64,000 nt of DNA from Actinoplanes oblitus (GTDB lineage Bacteria; Actinomycetota; Actinomycetes; Mycobacteriales; Micromonosporaceae), in the NCBI RefSeq assembly GCF_030252345.1, contig NZ_CP126980.1, positions 7,579,501 to 7,643,500 on the forward strand, read 5' to 3'. Below, piece by piece: positions 21,286-31,941 of the stretch. The notes beneath the pieces were generated by a model that saw nothing but the letters and a program-made list of their open reading frames with translations, made no database searches and was not told the origin of the DNA. The position numbers and the translations under genes were made by a program. The first letter of the stretch is position 1. Every line of letters starts with the position of its first letter.

Positions 21286-22473
21286 TCAGTTACCGCACAG
21301 CGGAATGCCGTTCTTACAGGCCTTCCGGATGTTCGCCCGGTGTTCGTCGTTGGTCTTCCCGTACGCCATCGTGCCCTTCTTGTCGATGGTCACGAAGAAG
21401 AAGAACTGGTTCTTCGGCGCGTTGATCGCACCTTTCAGCGCGACCTCACCGGGATTGCTGATCGGACCGATCGCCATCCCCTTGACGTCATAGCTGTACG
21501 GATTCTTCGGGTCGTGCAGCTCGGAGGCGAGCAGCTTCTCCGAGGCCTTCGCGTCCTTCCCGCTGATCCGCAGCCAGTAGTTGACGGTGCTGTCCAGCTG
21601 CAGGCAGCCACACGGGAAGGTGCCCAGGTAGGCGCGGTTGTAGAGCACCCGCGCGACAGGGCCCATGTCCTCCGGCAGCAGCGCCTCGACCTGCGCGATC
21701 GAGCCCGCGACCAGCGCCTCGTACGGTGAGATGTGCAGTTTGCTGGTCGCCTGGTTGGCGAAGTCCAGCTCGTCCATCTCCGCGTTGAAGTGCTTGATCA
21801 TCGTCTGCAGGATCTGGGTGGCGTTGGCATCCTTGGGGAACTCGTAGGTCGCCGGGTACAGGAAGCCCTCGATGTTGGTCTTGTCGACCTTCTTGCCGTC
21901 CTGACGCTTGAACCACAGCGCCGGCACGCCCAGTTTCTGCGGGTCCTTCGCCGCCTTCTTGAACTCGGCCGCCGGGATCTTCGTCGCCTGCGACAGCTTG
22001 TCGAAGATCTGCAGCGAGATCAGGCCCTCCGGGATGGTGACCTTGTTGACGTTCTTGTTCTTCAGGTCGAGCAGCGCGGTCAGCGCGTCAGCGGCCTTCA
22101 TCTCCTTGCGGAGCAGATAGGATCCGACCTGAATGTCCTTGCTTTTCGGGTTGTCCTTGGCGGCGTCGACGAAGGCCGCGGCGCTTTTCACCACACCCAG
22201 CTTGTACAGGGTGTTGGCGATCGCCGTCGCGGTGTCGCCGGACTTCACCTCGACGACCACCGAGCCGGTCCCGGGACCGGGGTAGTCCTCGGCCGAGAAG
22301 AAGCCCTTCACCTTGCCGATCCCGAAGTAGGCTCCGCCGCCGAGCGCGCCGAGCAGCACGATGACCAGGGCCATCGTGAGCAGCGTCCGGCCGCCGCCCT
22401 TCTTCTTGCGATGTCGCCAGCGACCCGGGTCCTCACCGGCCCCGTCGAATGCGGCATCCAACTCGTCGATCAA
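21286..22473 (-). CDS. Endolytic murein transglycosylase MltG, copy 2 (tandem paralogue)
   Basis: 395 residues, colinear with the next gene: same Arg/Lys-rich front, a membrane segment at about 31-51, and the same motifs (NKVTIPEGL, NIEGFLYPATYE, LDSTVNYWLRISGK, KGTMAYGKT). The catalytic helix reads GSIAQVEA, again with Gln at the first Glu position of the E. coli motif, and the GLPPGPIGNPG motif is altered to GMAIGPISNPG. It follows ruvX with no gap (22473/22474) and is 139 bases upstream of copy 1. One of the two probably diverged; copy 2, with the altered loop, is the better candidate for a changed role. Confidence 0.87.
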   Translation of the reverse strand: MIDELDAAFDGAGEDPGRWRHRKKKGGGRTLLTMALVIVLLGALGGGAYFGIGKVKGFFSAEDYPGPGTGSVVVEVKSGDTATAIANTLYKLGVVKSAAAFVDAAKDNPKSKDIQVGSYLLRKEMKAADALTALLDLKNKNVNKVTIPEGLISLQIFDKLSQATKIPAAEFKKAAKDPQKLGVPALWFKRQDGKKVDKTNIEGFLYPATYEFPKDANATQILQTMIKHFNAEMDELDFANQATSKLHISPYEALVAGSIAQVEALLPEDMGPVARVLYNRAYLGTFPCGCLQLDSTVNYWLRISGKDAKASEKLLASELHDPKNPYSYDVKGMAIGPISNPGEVALKGAINAPKNQFFFFVTIDKKGTMAYGKTNDEHRANIRKACKNGIPLCGN

Positions 22474-22935
22474 TTAAGTCTGCCTCCGCTGCGCGTCCAG
22501 CCAGCCCTGCAGGATCTCCACGGCGGCCGCCTGATCGACGACCGCGCGCTGCCGACGCCCTCGGACGCCCCGTTCGCTCAGCCTACGGCTGGCGACGACC
22601 GTCGACATCCGCTCGTCGGAGAGGACGACCGGCCGCGGCGCGAGCACCTCGGCGAGTCGTTGCGCGTACGCCCGGACGTGGCCGGCCGCCACGCCCTCGC
22701 GCCCGTTCAGCGCGACCGGGAGCCCGACGACGATCTCGACCGCCTCGTGCTCGTCGGCCAGCCGGGCCAGCTCCGCCAGGTCGGTGGGGAGCTTGTCCTC
22801 GCCGGCCTGCTGGTCCCGTGCCACGGTCGCCACCGGACTGGCCAGAATGCCGTCCGGATCGCACTTGGCGACCCCGACACGCACCTGTCCGACGTCCACC
22901 CCGAGGCGTACGCCCCGGGTGAAGCCGTGCGTCAC
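22474..22935 (-). CDS. ruvX: Holliday junction resolvase-like protein RuvX (YqgF)
   Basis: 153 residues from GTG 22935, which has a GGGGAG ribosome site six bases upstream; the frame is open to 23016 but the extra residues are not family-like. RNase H-like fold with GVRLGVDVGQVRVGVAKCDP at the front, VVGLPVALNGREG near 80, and VLSDERMSTVVA then VDQAAAVEILQGWLD at the end. In E. coli the homologue works in 16S rRNA 5' processing. The gene sits between alaS and mltG, its standard actinobacterial neighbourhood. Confidence 0.93.
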   Translation of the reverse strand: MTHGFTRGVRLGVDVGQVRVGVAKCDPDGILASPVATVARDQQAGEDKLPTDLAELARLADEHEAVEIVVGLPVALNGREGVAAGHVRAYAQRLAEVLAPRPVVLSDERMSTVVASRRLSERGVRGRRQRAVVDQAAAVEILQGWLDAQRRQT

Positions 22936-23118
22936 GCTCTCTCCCCGCACACCAGCAACCCGCGTCTCCCTGTCCCCGGCCCAGTCTTTTCGAAAAGCGA
23001 AGGAGCTATTCATCAACGAAAGTCCATGAAAGGCTCCCGATCGCGGGCAAAGCTTAACCGCTGCGCCCGCCGATACGCGGGCCCCCTGTGCCGCCGCTGA
23101 GAATTATCAAGAAAAAGG

Positions 23119-23151
23119 AAAGGATCCGTCGCGCTGCGCGACGGATCCTTT
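23119..23151 (-). terminator. Strong intrinsic terminator after alaS
   Basis: Perfect 15-base arms (AAAGGATCCGTCGCG / CGCGACGGATCCTTT) with a three-base loop; on the minus strand it is followed by TTCCTTTTTC. It lies 22 bases after the alaS stop, so ruvX-mltG-mltG-aroE needs its own promoter in the roughly 180 bases that follow. Confidence 0.92.
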
Positions 23152-23172
23152 ACCAGAACGCACTCAGACGAT

Positions 23173-25854
23173 TCAGCTCGCCTCGGTCAGCGCCTTCTCG
23201 ACCGCGGCCAGCAGGTTCGGCGCCTCGGCCGCCGGCACGCCACCGCCCTGCGCCAGGTCGGCGTTGCCGCCGCCCCGGCCGGACAGCGCGCCCCGGACCA
23301 GGTCACCGGCGGACAGGCCGCGGCCTTTCGCGGCCGCGTTGATCGCCACGATCAGCGTCGCCTTGCCACCCGAGCGGGCGGTCACCGCGACCACCGCCGG
23401 ACGGGCCGGGTCGAACTTGCCGCGGATGTCCTGGGCCAGCGTGCGCACGTCGTTGCCGCCCGCGCCCTCCGGCGCCTCGGTACCGACGTAGGCCACCCCG
23501 CGCAGGTCCTTCGCCTGGTCGACCAGCGCGCTCGCCCCGGCCAGTACCATCTGCGCCCGCAGTTTCTCCAGCTCCTTCTCCGCGTCGCGCAGCGCCGTGA
23601 CGGTCTGCTCGACCCGGTCGGCGACCTGGTCGCCGGGCACCCGGAACAGGTCGGCCAGGCGGGACACCAGCAGGTGCTCCTTGGCCAGGAAGCCGAACGC
23701 GTCGATGCCCACCAGGGCCTCGACCCGCCGCACCCCGGAGCCGATCGACGACTCGGTGAGAATTTTCACCAGGCCGAGCTGGCCGGACCGGGACACGTGG
23801 GTGCCACCGCACAGCTCCCGGGCGTAGTCGCCGACCTCGACGACCCGGACCTCGTCGCCGTACTTCTCGCCGAACAGCGCCATCGCGCCCAGCCGGCGCG
23901 CCTCCTCCTGCGAGGTGACGAACGCGTGCACCTCCAGGTCACGCAGCAGCACCTCGTTGATCTGCTGCTCGACGTCGAAGAGCACCGACGGGTTGACCGC
24001 GCCCGGGGTGTGGAAGTCGAACCGCAGCCGGCCCGGCGCGTTCAGCGAACCCGCCTGGGTCGCCGACTCGCCGAGGAAGTTGCGCATGGTCTGGTGGACC
24101 AGGTGGGTCGCGGTGTGCGACCGGGAGATCGCCTTACGGCGGGTCACGTCGATCTCGGCCAGGCCGGACTCGCCCTCGCGCACCTCACCGCGGATCACCC
24201 GGGCCTTGTGCACGATCAGGCCGGGGATCGGCTGCTGCACGTCGACGATCTCGAGCTGGCCGCTGCCCACCTTGATCACACCGGTGTCGGCCTGCTGGCC
24301 ACCGCCCTCCGCGTAGAACGGGGTGGTGTCCAGCACCAGCTCAACGAAGTCACCCTCGCCGGCCACCTCGACCCGGCCCCGATCGGTGATCAGCGCCCGG
24401 ACCCGGGACTCACGGGAGATCTCCTGGTAACCGGTGAACTCGACGTTGCCGCCGGCGTCCAGCGCCGAACGGTACGCCGAGAGGTCCGCGTGGCCGGTCT
24501 TGCGCGCCGCCGCGTCCGCCTTCGCCCGGGCCCGCTGGTCGGCCATCAGCCGCCGGAAACCCTCCTGGTCGACCGACAGGCCCTGCTCCTGCGCGATCTC
24601 CAGGGTCAGGTCGATCGGGAAGCCGTACGTGTCGTGCAGCTGGAACGCCTTGTCGCCGGAGAGCTGCCGGCCACCCGACGTCTTGGTCTCGCTGATCGCG
24701 GTGTCCAGGATCGTGGTGCCGGAGCGCAGCGTGCCGAGGAAGGTCTCCTCCTCCTGGTACGCGTACGTGGAGATCCGCCCGAACTCCTCGGCCAGCTCCG
24801 GGTACGACGGCGACATGCAGTCCCGCGCGATCGGCAGCAGCTCGGTGAACGCCGGCCCCTGCCAGCCGAGCAGGCGGATCGCCCGGATCGCCCGGCGCAT
24901 GATCCGGCGCAGCACGTAGCCACGGCCCTCGTTGGACGGGACGATGCCGTCGCCGATCAGCATCAGCGCGGTGCGCACGTGGTCGGCGATCACCCGCAGG
25001 CGTACGTCGTCGGGGTGGCTCTGGTTCGCCGCGTGCCCGGAGTGCGCGCCGTACTTCTTGCCGGTCATCTCGGCCGCGCGGGACAGGATCGGGCGGACCT
25101 CGTCGATCTCGTACAGGTTGTCGACGCCCTGCAGGATCGACGCGATGCGCTCCAGGCCCATGCCGGTGTCGATGTTCTGCTTCGGCAGGTCACCGACGAT
25201 CCGGAACTCCTCCTTCGAGGTCACGTCGGTGATCTCGTGCTGCATGAAGACCAGGTTCCAGAACTCCAGGTACCGGTCCTCGTCGACCTCCGGGCCGCCC
25301 TCCTTGCCGTAGTCCGGGCCGCGGTCGTAGTAGAGCTCCGAGCACGGGCCGGCCGGGCCGGGGATGCCCATCGACCAGAAGTTGTCCTTCTTGCCGCGGC
25401 GCACGATCCGCTCGGCGGGCAGGCCGGTCTGCTTCCAGATCTCGATGGCCTCGTCGTCGTCGAGGTAGACGGTCGCCCAGATCTTCTCCGGGTCGAGCCC
25501 GAAACCGCCCTGCTCGACCGGTTTCGTGGACAGCTCCCACGCCAGCGGGATGGCACCCGCCTTGAAGTAGTCGCCGAACGAGAAGTTGCCGTTCATCTGG
25601 AAGAACGTGCCGTGCCGGCTGGTCTTGCCGACCTCGTCGATGTCCGGCGTCCGGATACATTTCTGCACGCTCGCCGCCCGCTGGTACGGCGGGGTGCGCT
25701 GGCCCAGGAAGAACGGCACGAACTGGACCATGCCGGCGTTGATGAACAGCAGGTTCGGGTCGTCGATGGCCGGCAGCGGGGCACTCGGGACCACCGTGTG
25801 CCCGTTCGCCTCGAAATGCGCCAGAAAGCGCCGCTTGACTTCCGCCGTCTTCAT
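23173..25854 (-). CDS. alaS: Alanyl-tRNA synthetase
   Basis: 893 residues, full length. Class II aminoacylation core at the N-terminus ([31 protein letters not shown]), then the editing domain with the zinc motif HTATHLVH near 590 and [13 protein letters not shown] near 690, and the C-terminal DHHA1/C-Ala oligomerisation region ([13 protein letters not shown], with LLAAVEKAL at the end). It charges tRNA-Ala and clears mischarged Ser and Gly. It is the last gene of a minus-strand run from rarA and ends at a strong terminator. Its start overlaps the preceding small gene by 4 bases. Confidence 0.97.
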   Translation of the reverse strand: MKTAEVKRRFLAHFEANGHTVVPSAPLPAIDDPNLLFINAGMVQFVPFFLGQRTPPYQRAASVQKCIRTPDIDEVGKTSRHGTFFQMNGNFSFGDYFKAGAIPLAWELSTKPVEQGGFGLDPEKIWATVYLDDDEAIEIWKQTGLPAERIVRRGKKDNFWSMGIPGPAGPCSELYYDRGPDYGKEGGPEVDEDRYLEFWNLVFMQHEITDVTSKEEFRIVGDLPKQNIDTGMGLERIASILQGVDNLYEIDEVRPILSRAAEMTGKKYGAHSGHAANQSHPDDVRLRVIADHVRTALMLIGDGIVPSNEGRGYVLRRIMRRAIRAIRLLGWQGPAFTELLPIARDCMSPSYPELAEEFGRISTYAYQEEETFLGTLRSGTTILDTAISETKTSGGRQLSGDKAFQLHDTYGFPIDLTLEIAQEQGLSVDQEGFRRLMADQRARAKADAAARKTGHADLSAYRSALDAGGNVEFTGYQEISRESRVRALITDRGRVEVAGEGDFVELVLDTTPFYAEGGGQQADTGVIKVGSGQLEIVDVQQPIPGLIVHKARVIRGEVREGESGLAEIDVTRRKAISRSHTATHLVHQTMRNFLGESATQAGSLNAPGRLRFDFHTPGAVNPSVLFDVEQQINEVLLRDLEVHAFVTSQEEARRLGAMALFGEKYGDEVRVVEVGDYARELCGGTHVSRSGQLGLVKILTESSIGSGVRRVEALVGIDAFGFLAKEHLLVSRLADLFRVPGDQVADRVEQTVTALRDAEKELEKLRAQMVLAGASALVDQAKDLRGVAYVGTEAPEGAGGNDVRTLAQDIRGKFDPARPAVVAVTARSGGKATLIVAINAAAKGRGLSAGDLVRGALSGRGGGNADLAQGGGVPAAEAPNLLAAVEKALTEAS

Positions 25855-26141
25855 CGATTTCCCTCCTGCGAACCGGGCTGCGTGTCCTCGCGCAGCTCGG
25901 CGAATTTATCCTCGTACAGAACCCCCTCGGCGAACGCCTCGTGGATCTGTTCCTCCCGCTCGGCCATGCCGTCGCGGACGTCTTCCACGAAGCTACGCAC
26001 CGACTCGACGAGCCCGCCAGCGGATTGCGAGAGCGAGGTGGCGATCCCGGTGGGCGTGAACTCCTCGGCCTTCTGCGTGAGCTTGCGCACGACGATGGCG
26101 CCGACGGCCAGGCCGACACCGAGCCAGAGCAGGCGTTTCAT
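25851..26141 (-). CDS. Small membrane-anchored protein of the alaS neighbourhood
   Basis: 96 residues. One N-terminal hydrophobic segment ([15 protein letters not shown]), then a charged, probably helical tail with [35 protein letters not shown]. This looks like the actinobacterial DUF6167-type proteins usually encoded between a DUF948 gene and alaS; I assign no function. It overlaps alaS by 4 bases and follows the DUF948 gene at 26 bases, so the three are likely cotranscribed. The helical tail could pair with the coiled region of the DUF948 protein. Confidence 0.8.
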   Translation of the reverse strand: MKRLLWLGVGLAVGAIVVRKLTQKAEEFTPTGIATSLSQSAGGLVESVRSFVEDVRDGMAEREEQIHEAFAEGVLYEDKFAELREDTQPGSQEGNR

Positions 26142-26167
26142 GACGGCGATCCCCTCTGTACCTGGGT

Positions 26168-26617
26168 TCAGCGACGCGCCCGGCGGCGCTGCTTGATCTC
26201 AGCGCGGACCTCGCGGTCCTCCTCGGCGTGCCGGCGGGCGGCCGTCGCCTTGCGCAGGCCGTAGCCGAACGAGGCCACCTTGACCAGCGGGTTGGCGGCC
26301 GCGGCGGAGGCCACGGTGACCAGGTTGGCGACGTTGGCGGTGATGTTCTGCGCGTGCTCGGTCATCGTGTCGACCTTGGCCAGCTGCAGGTTCACGCCGT
26401 CCAAAGAGACCTGGACCTGGCCGAGCGCGGTGTTCACATTCTCCACCGTGGTGTTCACGTTGCCGAGCAACGGCCCGGTGCGGTCGGTCACCTCATTGAT
26501 CGCCCGGGTGGCGGCGTCCACGGTGCGGCCCAGCTTCAGGATCGGCACGGTGAGCACGAGAACGAGCATCAGGAAGGCGCCCGCCGCGATCAGACCAGCG
26601 ATTTCTCCGGCGTTCAT
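26168..26617 (-). CDS. DUF948 domain membrane protein
   Basis: 149 residues. An N-terminal membrane segment (IAGLIAAGAFLMLVLVLTVPIL), then a long amphipathic, heptad-like stretch rich in Thr, Val and Asn (AINEVTDRTGPLLGNVNTTV, NTALGQVQVSLDGVNLQLA), and a basic C-terminal tail (AEIKQRRRARR). The pattern matches DUF948, a family of single-pass coiled-coil proteins that in actinobacteria accompanies alaS. Its role is unknown. The upstream giant gene ends 80 bases away. Confidence 0.83.
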   Translation of the reverse strand: MNAGEIAGLIAAGAFLMLVLVLTVPILKLGRTVDAATRAINEVTDRTGPLLGNVNTTVENVNTALGQVQVSLDGVNLQLAKVDTMTEHAQNITANVANLVTVASAAAANPLVKVASFGYGLRKATAARRHAEEDREVRAEIKQRRRARR

Positions 26618-26697
26618 TAAGCGCGTCTCCTCTTCGGGTGGTCACGGATTCGGCGGGGACAACGTGCAGACCCTACCGTCCGTGACCACCACCCGCT

Positions 26698-29600
26698 TCA
26701 CGACGCCTGGGGTGTCGGCTCCAAGAGTGGATCGGCGTCGTCCAGCGTCGGATCCGGGGTCACCCCGACCGGGCCCGGGTTCTTGTCGACTTTGCCGCGC
26801 TCGTCACCGATCTCGTACTGCACCTTGAGGCTGACCGTGGAGCCCTCACACTTGCCGACGCCGGCCCGGCCGGCCTCGGCCGCGTCGGTGCCGGCCGGCG
26901 GCACCGCCTCCTGCGCCACCTGGTCCACCGCGCAGCCGGGCAGGCTGACCAGCAGGTCCAGGTTGAACTCGTCACGTTTCCAGCACGAGTAGACGCCGTT
27001 GTCGGCCGGCACCTTCGTCTCCGGGCAGCCCTTGACCTGCCAGCGCTTCCACCCGGCCTCCTCCAGCGCCGTGGTGTAGGCCTGCGCGGTCTCCTTGAAC
27101 GGGTGCTCCGACTCGGCCAGCCGCTCCCGCAGCCGGCACTCGATGAAGCACCAGCGGCTGCTGGTCGCCACGTCCTGCGGGTTCTTGGCCGCCCAGGCCG
27201 GCACGTCCAGCGCGTCCAGGGACGCGAAGACCGGGTCGTCGGCCATCGCGCGCAGCCCGAAGAAGGCCGGCAGCACCAGCAGCACCACGGCCGCCAGTGT
27301 GGACAGCGTGATCAGCCGCAGGCGCCGCTGGGTGCGCAGCCTCTGCCGCAGCTCACCGCGCAGGCCACCCTCCGGTTCGCCGCCGGGTTCGCTGTCGCTT
27401 CCGGATTTTTTCGGTACGCCCGGAGCAGCGCCCACCCTGGCCACCGCGATCGTCCCGGTCCCGTGTCCGGTACCGAGCCCGTCCTCCGGGCCGTCCCAGT
27501 CCTCCGGCGTGTCCCAGTCCGCGGAGCCGTCCCCGGCTCCGTCACCGGCCCAGTCCGCGGGGCCGTCGGCAGCCCCGTCCCCGGAGCCGTTCGCGAACCC
27601 GTCCCGGGGGCTGTTCGCGGGGGCGTCGCCGGGTGCGAAGCCGTCGTCCGGGCCGAAGCCGTCCTCCGGTGCGCTGCCCGGGACGGGCACGGACGCGGTT
27701 CCCGGCACCGAAGCCGAGCCGACTCCTCGGGGTACCACGACTGCCGAGGCCGCGCTGCCGGGCACGCTGGCAGCGCCGCGGCCCGGACCACCCGGACCGT
27801 TACCGGGCACGCCGGCACCGCCGCGACCCGGACCGTTCGGACCGTTACCGGGCACGCCGGCAGCACCGCGATTCGGACCACCCGGACCGCTACCGGGCAC
27901 ACTCGCCGCACCACGGCCCGCACCGTTACCCGGCACACCGGCAGCGCCGCGACCAGGGCCACTACCGGGCACACTGGCAGCGCCGCGACCCGGACCACCC
28001 GGACCGCTACCGGGCACGCTGGCAGCGCCACGGCCCGGACCGTCTCCGGGCACGCTCGCTGCACCACGACCCTGGCCATCCCCGGGCACGGTGGCAGCAC
28101 CGCGTCCCGATCCGCCTCCCGGCACCGGGGCAGCGGCACGACCGGGGGCGGCCGGGCCGTTGGCGGCCGCCGCGCCTCGTGGCATGCCGCTGTGGTCACC
28201 GGCCTCCGCGGCGGCAGCCGATCCGGCGCCGCGCGGCATGCCGCCGGGGCCGTCGGCCTCCGGACCGCCGGGTCCGCCCTGACCGGGTGCCCCCGCCGGG
28301 GCCTGCCCACGTCCCGGGCCGGCCGGGCCGTTCCCGGGCACACTCGCGGCGCCGGGCACCCGGGCCGAGCCGTTGCCCCGCGCGCCGGCCGGGCCATTCC
28401 CGCGGCCACGGGCCGGAGCATTCCCCGGAGCGTTGCCCGGCGCCACCGACGGACCGCCACCGGGCCCACCCACGGGGCCGCCACGGGGCACACCCGCCGG
28501 GCCACCACCGGGTCCACCCGCCGGACCGCCACCGGGTCCACCCGCCGGACCGCCACCCGGCCCTCCCGCCGGACCGCGACCGGGCACACCCGCCGGACCA
28601 CTGCCGGGCACACCCGCCGGACCGCTGCCGGGGACCCGTGCCGAGCCGGTGCCCGGACCACCCGGACCGGGCACCGCGGCGGCACCCGCGGCACCGACCC
28701 GCGCGGCGCCGGCCGCCGGCTTGCCTCCACGGCGTCCGGACGCCGGCGAGACAGGCCCGCTGGCCATGCCCCGTTCCGGAACGCCGGTCCCGGCCGCGAA
28801 GCCCTGACTCTGTTCCGGACCGGCGGGGCCGCGGCCCTGCTCCGGGACCGCACGGCGGCGGCGACCACGCGAAGTCGGCTGTTCGGGCCCACCCATGCCG
28901 GACGCGAAGCCCTGGCCAGCCTCGGGGCCATCGGCACCCGCCGGGAAACCCTGGCTCTGCTCCGGATCGCCCATGCCCGCCGGGAAGGCTTGGCTCTGAC
29001 CCGGGCCGCCCGTCCCCGCCGGGAAACCCTGGCTCTGATTCGGGCCACCCATGCCCGCCGGGAAGGCCTGACTCTGACCGGGAGCGCCCATACCTGCCGG
29101 GAAGCCCTGACTCTGATTCGGGCCACCCATGCCCGCCGGGAAGCCCTGACTCTGACCGGGAGCGGCCATGCCTGCCGGGAAGCCCTGGCTCTGACCGGGA
29201 GCGGCCATGCCTGCCGGGAAGCCCTGGCTCTGGTCGGGAGCGCCTCGGCCGGCGGCGGAGCCGGGCTCGGCCGGCGCGCCGACCAGGTCAGCGAAGGACG
29301 AATCGGCCGGAATCCGGCCGCCGGGTGCCTCGCCGCGACCACGCCGACCCGGACCCGCCTGTCCCGGCACCGAGACGGCGCCACCGGGGGTCACGCCGGG
29401 CTGTCCGGTTTCGACCGCACGCCGGTCCGTGGTGAAGCCGTCCTCGTCCGGCTGAAGCTGACCGTTGTCGCCGCGCGGGGCGGGACGCTGGATGACACCC
29501 GAGGTGCTCTCCGCCATCGCACCCGCGCGACCGGGAACTGCCGGGGCACGCTTGCCTTGCCGGCCCGGCACGACCGGCGGTACCACGGCCGCGGCCCGGA

Positions 29601-31941
29601 TCGGCCGGCCGTCACCGGGACCGATCCGCCGGGGACCGGGCACGTTGCCGGGTCCACCGGGCTGGTCGGGCCCCTGTGCCCCGCCCGGCGCGCCACCGGG
29701 AACCTCACCCTGCCGGCCCGGCATCCCACCGGGACGAGCAGGTCCACCGGGACCGCCCGGGCCGAAAGAGCCGCCGGAACCACCGGGTCCAGCGGGACCA
29801 CCGGGTCCGGCAGGTCCACCCGGACCACCGGGGACAGCGCCCGGGCGACCGGGCCGGCGCTGAGGGGTGCCCGGCCCACCGGCCGGCATCCGCTGACCGG
29901 TGCCCGGGGCGCCGGGACCGCGCTGACCCGCGCCGGGGCCTGTGTCCGGAGCCTCATGCCGCCCGGTGCCCTGTTCCGGGACGGCGGCATGCCCGGCCCG
30001 GTGCCCGGCCCCACCATCCGGCTGAGCGTGCGCTCCGGAGACCGGACGCGCGGAACCACCACGGACCCCGCCGGGACCCTCCGGCGCGGCATGCGCACCC
30101 GAAACCGGACGCGCGGAACCACCACGCATCCCGCCTGGACCCTCCGGCGCGGCATGCGCACCCGAAACCGGACGTGCCGAGCCACCACGGACCCCGCCGG
30201 GACCCTCCGGCGCGGCATGCGCACCCGAGACCGGACGTGCCGAACCACCACGCATCCCGCCGACGGCACCCGCGGACCCGTCCGAGGCGGCGTGTGACGG
30301 AGCAGCATGCGAGGCCGGCGCACCGGAGACCGGTCGCGGTCCGCGTCCGCCGTAAGTGCCGTCCGGGGCCGCGTAGGAGCCTTCCGGCCCACCGGCGCCG
30401 GGCCGGCCGTAAGCGCCACCGGGGCCCGGGTGGGCGGTTTGTGGGCCACCGGCACCGGGCTGGCCGCCGTAACCACCGGGCTGCGTGCCACCGGGTGCGC
30501 CGGAGACCGGGCCGGCGGTGCCGTAGACACCGGGCTGGCCGGCGGCTTCGGCTCGGGCCCGGCGGTTGCGTCCGCGGCTGGTTCGCTCGGCGGGCTCACC
30601 CGGGGCGCCTCCGCCGGCCTGGCCACGGCCGCCTCGGCTGTCCTGGTCGGCGCCCGGGATCGGGCCGGTCTGATAGACGCTCGGCGGGACCGGGTCGGGC
30701 TGGTAGACGCTGGGCGGCACGGTGCCGCCGGGCACGCCGGCACCGGACGGCGGGATCGGGCCGGTCTGATAGACGGCGGGCGGGATCGGACCGGACTGCT
30801 GGGCGTCCACCCGCCCGGCGTCACCCCGGAACCGATCCCGGGCGGGACCGGCCGGGGACGTCGGGCGCATTCCGGGAGAGACCGGGCGTACGCCGGAAGT
30901 CATCGCACGAGGATCACCGGGAGTCGCGCCACGCGGATCGACAGGCGCCGCACCTCGCGGATCCGGCGCGGGACGCGCGCCGGGGATCTCCGGAGCGTTA
31001 CCGGAGCGCGGCACCGCCGCCGCGGGAGTCCGGCCCGGCGGCATCTGACCGGGCGACACGGGATTCGGCGGTAGCTGCCCGCCGGCACCACGCTGACCGG
31101 GCGGCACCTGCCCACCCGGCATCGGACCCTGCGGACCGGGCCGCCCCGGCGCCGCTCCGGGCGGCATCTGCCCAGGCTGCATCGGACCCTGCGGACCAGG
31201 CCGCCCCGGCGCTCCACCGGCCGGCGTCTGGCCGGGAATCGGACCGGACATCTGACCGGGCACCGGCTGACCACCGGGAACCGGACCACCCCGATGGCCG
31301 GGCGGAACCGCGCCGGGCGGCATCTGTCCTTGCGGCCCGGGGCGCCCCTGCGGGCTGGGCTGTCCCTGCGGACCGGGCTGTCCCTGCGGACCGGGGCCAC
31401 CCGGCCCCATCCGGCGGACCGGCGGTGCCTGCCCCGGACCGACCGCTCCCGGAACCGCCGCCCCGCCTGCCGGACCACCCGCAACCGGACCGGGACGCTG
31501 CACCGGACCGGTGTACTCGCCGGAGCCCGCCTGCCAGCCGGGCGCGGGCTGCCGCTGCACCGGACCGGAGTACTCACCGGAGCCGGCCTGCCAGCCGGGC
31601 GCGGGGCCGCCAACAGGCCGGGCGGCCGGGCCGTCACCGGCCGGCTCGTCGTGATCGAAACCGGCGCCGAAGACCGGTCCGTCCTCGTCCGGGCGGTCCT
31701 CCGGGCCGGGTGCCATCCGGCCGGACTTGCTGGTGCGGGCCTCGCCGGGCGCGGCACCGGGGCCGATCGCGCCGCCCTGCTCCTTGGCCGTCCACAGGTC
31801 GTCGAGCCAGCCGGTCTCCTCGCGCGGGACCTCGACCGGCTCGGCCGGCTGCTCGGCGCGGCCACGCCCGAAACGGCGGCCCTTCTTGCCGCCGCCCTGC
31901 CCGGCGTCGTCGTCGGGCCGTTCGGCTCCGCGCGGAGTCAC
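26698..31941 (-). CDS. Giant Gly/Pro/Ala-rich collagen-like membrane protein
   Basis: 1747 residues from GTG 31941, which overlaps the rarA stop (GTGA). Residues 1-80 are a charged start with [16 protein letters not shown]. Residues 80-1500 are low complexity: Gly-Pro-Gln stretches (about 170-300), a 21-residue repeat [17 protein letters not shown] (about 560-637), a 13-residue repeat containing QSQGFPAG (about 900-1010), and [15 protein letters not shown] repeats (about 1270-1400). One membrane segment at 1541-1563 ([17 protein letters not shown]) is followed by a 180-residue ectodomain with six Cys (WCFIECR, KGCPE, YSCWK, PGCAV, KCEG), consistent with three disulfides. The repeat part would be cytoplasmic and disordered. 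No family recognised; possibly a scaffold. Repeat number may vary between strains. Confidence 0.8.
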   Translation of the reverse strand: MTPRGAERPDDDAGQGGGKKGRRFGRGRAEQPAEPVEVPREETGWLDDLWTAKEQGGAIGPGAAPGEARTSKSGRMAPGPEDRPDEDGPVFGAGFDHDEPAGDGPAARPVGGPAPGWQAGSGEYSGPVQRQPAPGWQAGSGEYTGPVQRPGPVAGGPAGGAAVPGAVGPGQAPPVRRMGPGGPGPQGQPGPQGQPSPQGRPGPQGQMPPGAVPPGHRGGPVPGGQPVPGQMSGPIPGQTPAGGAPGRPGPQGPMQPGQMPPGAAPGRPGPQGPMPGGQVPPGQRGAGGQLPPNPVSPGQMPPGRTPAAAVPRSGNAPEIPGARPAPDPRGAAPVDPRGATPGDPRAMTSGVRPVSPGMRPTSPAGPARDRFRGDAGRVDAQQSGPIPPAVYQTGPIPPSGAGVPGGTVPPSVYQPDPVPPSVYQTGPIPGADQDSRGGRGQAGGGAPGEPAERTSRGRNRRARAEAAGQPGVYGTAGPVSGAPGGTQPGGYGGQPGAGGPQTAHPGPGGAYGRPGAGGPEGSYAAPDGTYGGRGPRPVSGAPASHAAPSHAASDGSAGAVGGMRGGSARPVSGAHAAPEGPGGVRGGSARPVSGAHAAPEGPGGMRGGSARPVSGAHAAPEGPGGVRGGSARPVSGAHAQPDGGAGHRAGHAAVPEQGTGRHEAPDTGPGAGQRGPGAPGTGQRMPAGGPGTPQRRPGRPGAVPGGPGGPAGPGGPAGPGGSGGSFGPGGPGGPARPGGMPGRQGEVPGGAPGGAQGPDQPGGPGNVPGPRRIGPGDGRPIRAAAVVPPVVPGRQGKRAPAVPGRAGAMAESTSGVIQRPAPRGDNGQLQPDEDGFTTDRRAVETGQPGVTPGGAVSVPGQAGPGRRGRGEAPGGRIPADSSFADLVGAPAEPGSAAGRGAPDQSQGFPAGMAAPGQSQGFPAGMAAPGQSQGFPAGMGGPNQSQGFPAGMGAPGQSQAFPAGMGGPNQSQGFPAGTGGPGQSQAFPAGMGDPEQSQGFPAGADGPEAGQGFASGMGGPEQPTSRGRRRRAVPEQGRGPAGPEQSQGFAAGTGVPERGMASGPVSPASGRRGGKPAAGAARVGAAGAAAVPGPGGPGTGSARVPGSGPAGVPGSGPAGVPGRGPAGGPGGGPAGGPGGGPAGGPGGGPAGVPRGGPVGGPGGGPSVAPGNAPGNAPARGRGNGPAGARGNGSARVPGAASVPGNGPAGPGRGQAPAGAPGQGGPGGPEADGPGGMPRGAGSAAAAEAGDHSGMPRGAAAANGPAAPGRAAAPVPGGGSGRGAATVPGDGQGRGAASVPGDGPGRGAASVPGSGPGGPGRGAASVPGSGPGRGAAGVPGNGAGRGAASVPGSGPGGPNRGAAGVPGNGPNGPGRGGAGVPGNGPGGPGRGAASVPGSAASAVVVPRGVGSASVPGTASVPVPGSAPEDGFGPDDGFAPGDAPANSPRDGFANGSGDGAADGPADWAGDGAGDGSADWDTPEDWDGPEDGLGTGHGTGTIAVARVGAAPGVPKKSGSDSEPGGEPEGGLRGELRQRLRTQRRLRLITLSTLAAVVLLVLPAFFGLRAMADDPVFASLDALDVPAWAAKNPQDVATSSRWCFIECRLRERLAESEHPFKETAQAYTTALEEAGWKRWQVKGCPETKVPADNGVYSCWKRDEFNLDLLVSLPGCAVDQVAQEAVPPAGTDAAEAGRAGVGKCEGSTVSLKVQYEIGDERGKVDKNPGPVGVTPDPTLDDADPLLEPTPQAS
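28904..29254 (-). repeat. 39-bp tandem repeats, about nine copies, inside the giant gene
   Basis: The unit encodes a 13-residue block containing QSQGFPAG. Copies start at exact 39-base steps: 28904, 28943, 28982, 29021, 29060, 29099, 29138, 29177 and 29216. Being a multiple of three, gain or loss of units would keep the frame. Confidence 0.9.
30041..30262 (-). repeat. 63-bp tandem repeats, about 3.5 copies, inside the giant gene
   Basis: Units begin at 30041, 30104, 30167 and 30230 and encode the 21-residue block [17 protein letters not shown] plus flanking GGMR or GGVR. Near-identical copies indicate recent duplication. Confidence 0.88.

Noticed and set aside
28904..29254. Regularly spaced repeats that could suggest a CRISPR array
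   Set aside because: Units are directly adjacent without unique spacers and encode a repeated peptide in the frame of a long gene.
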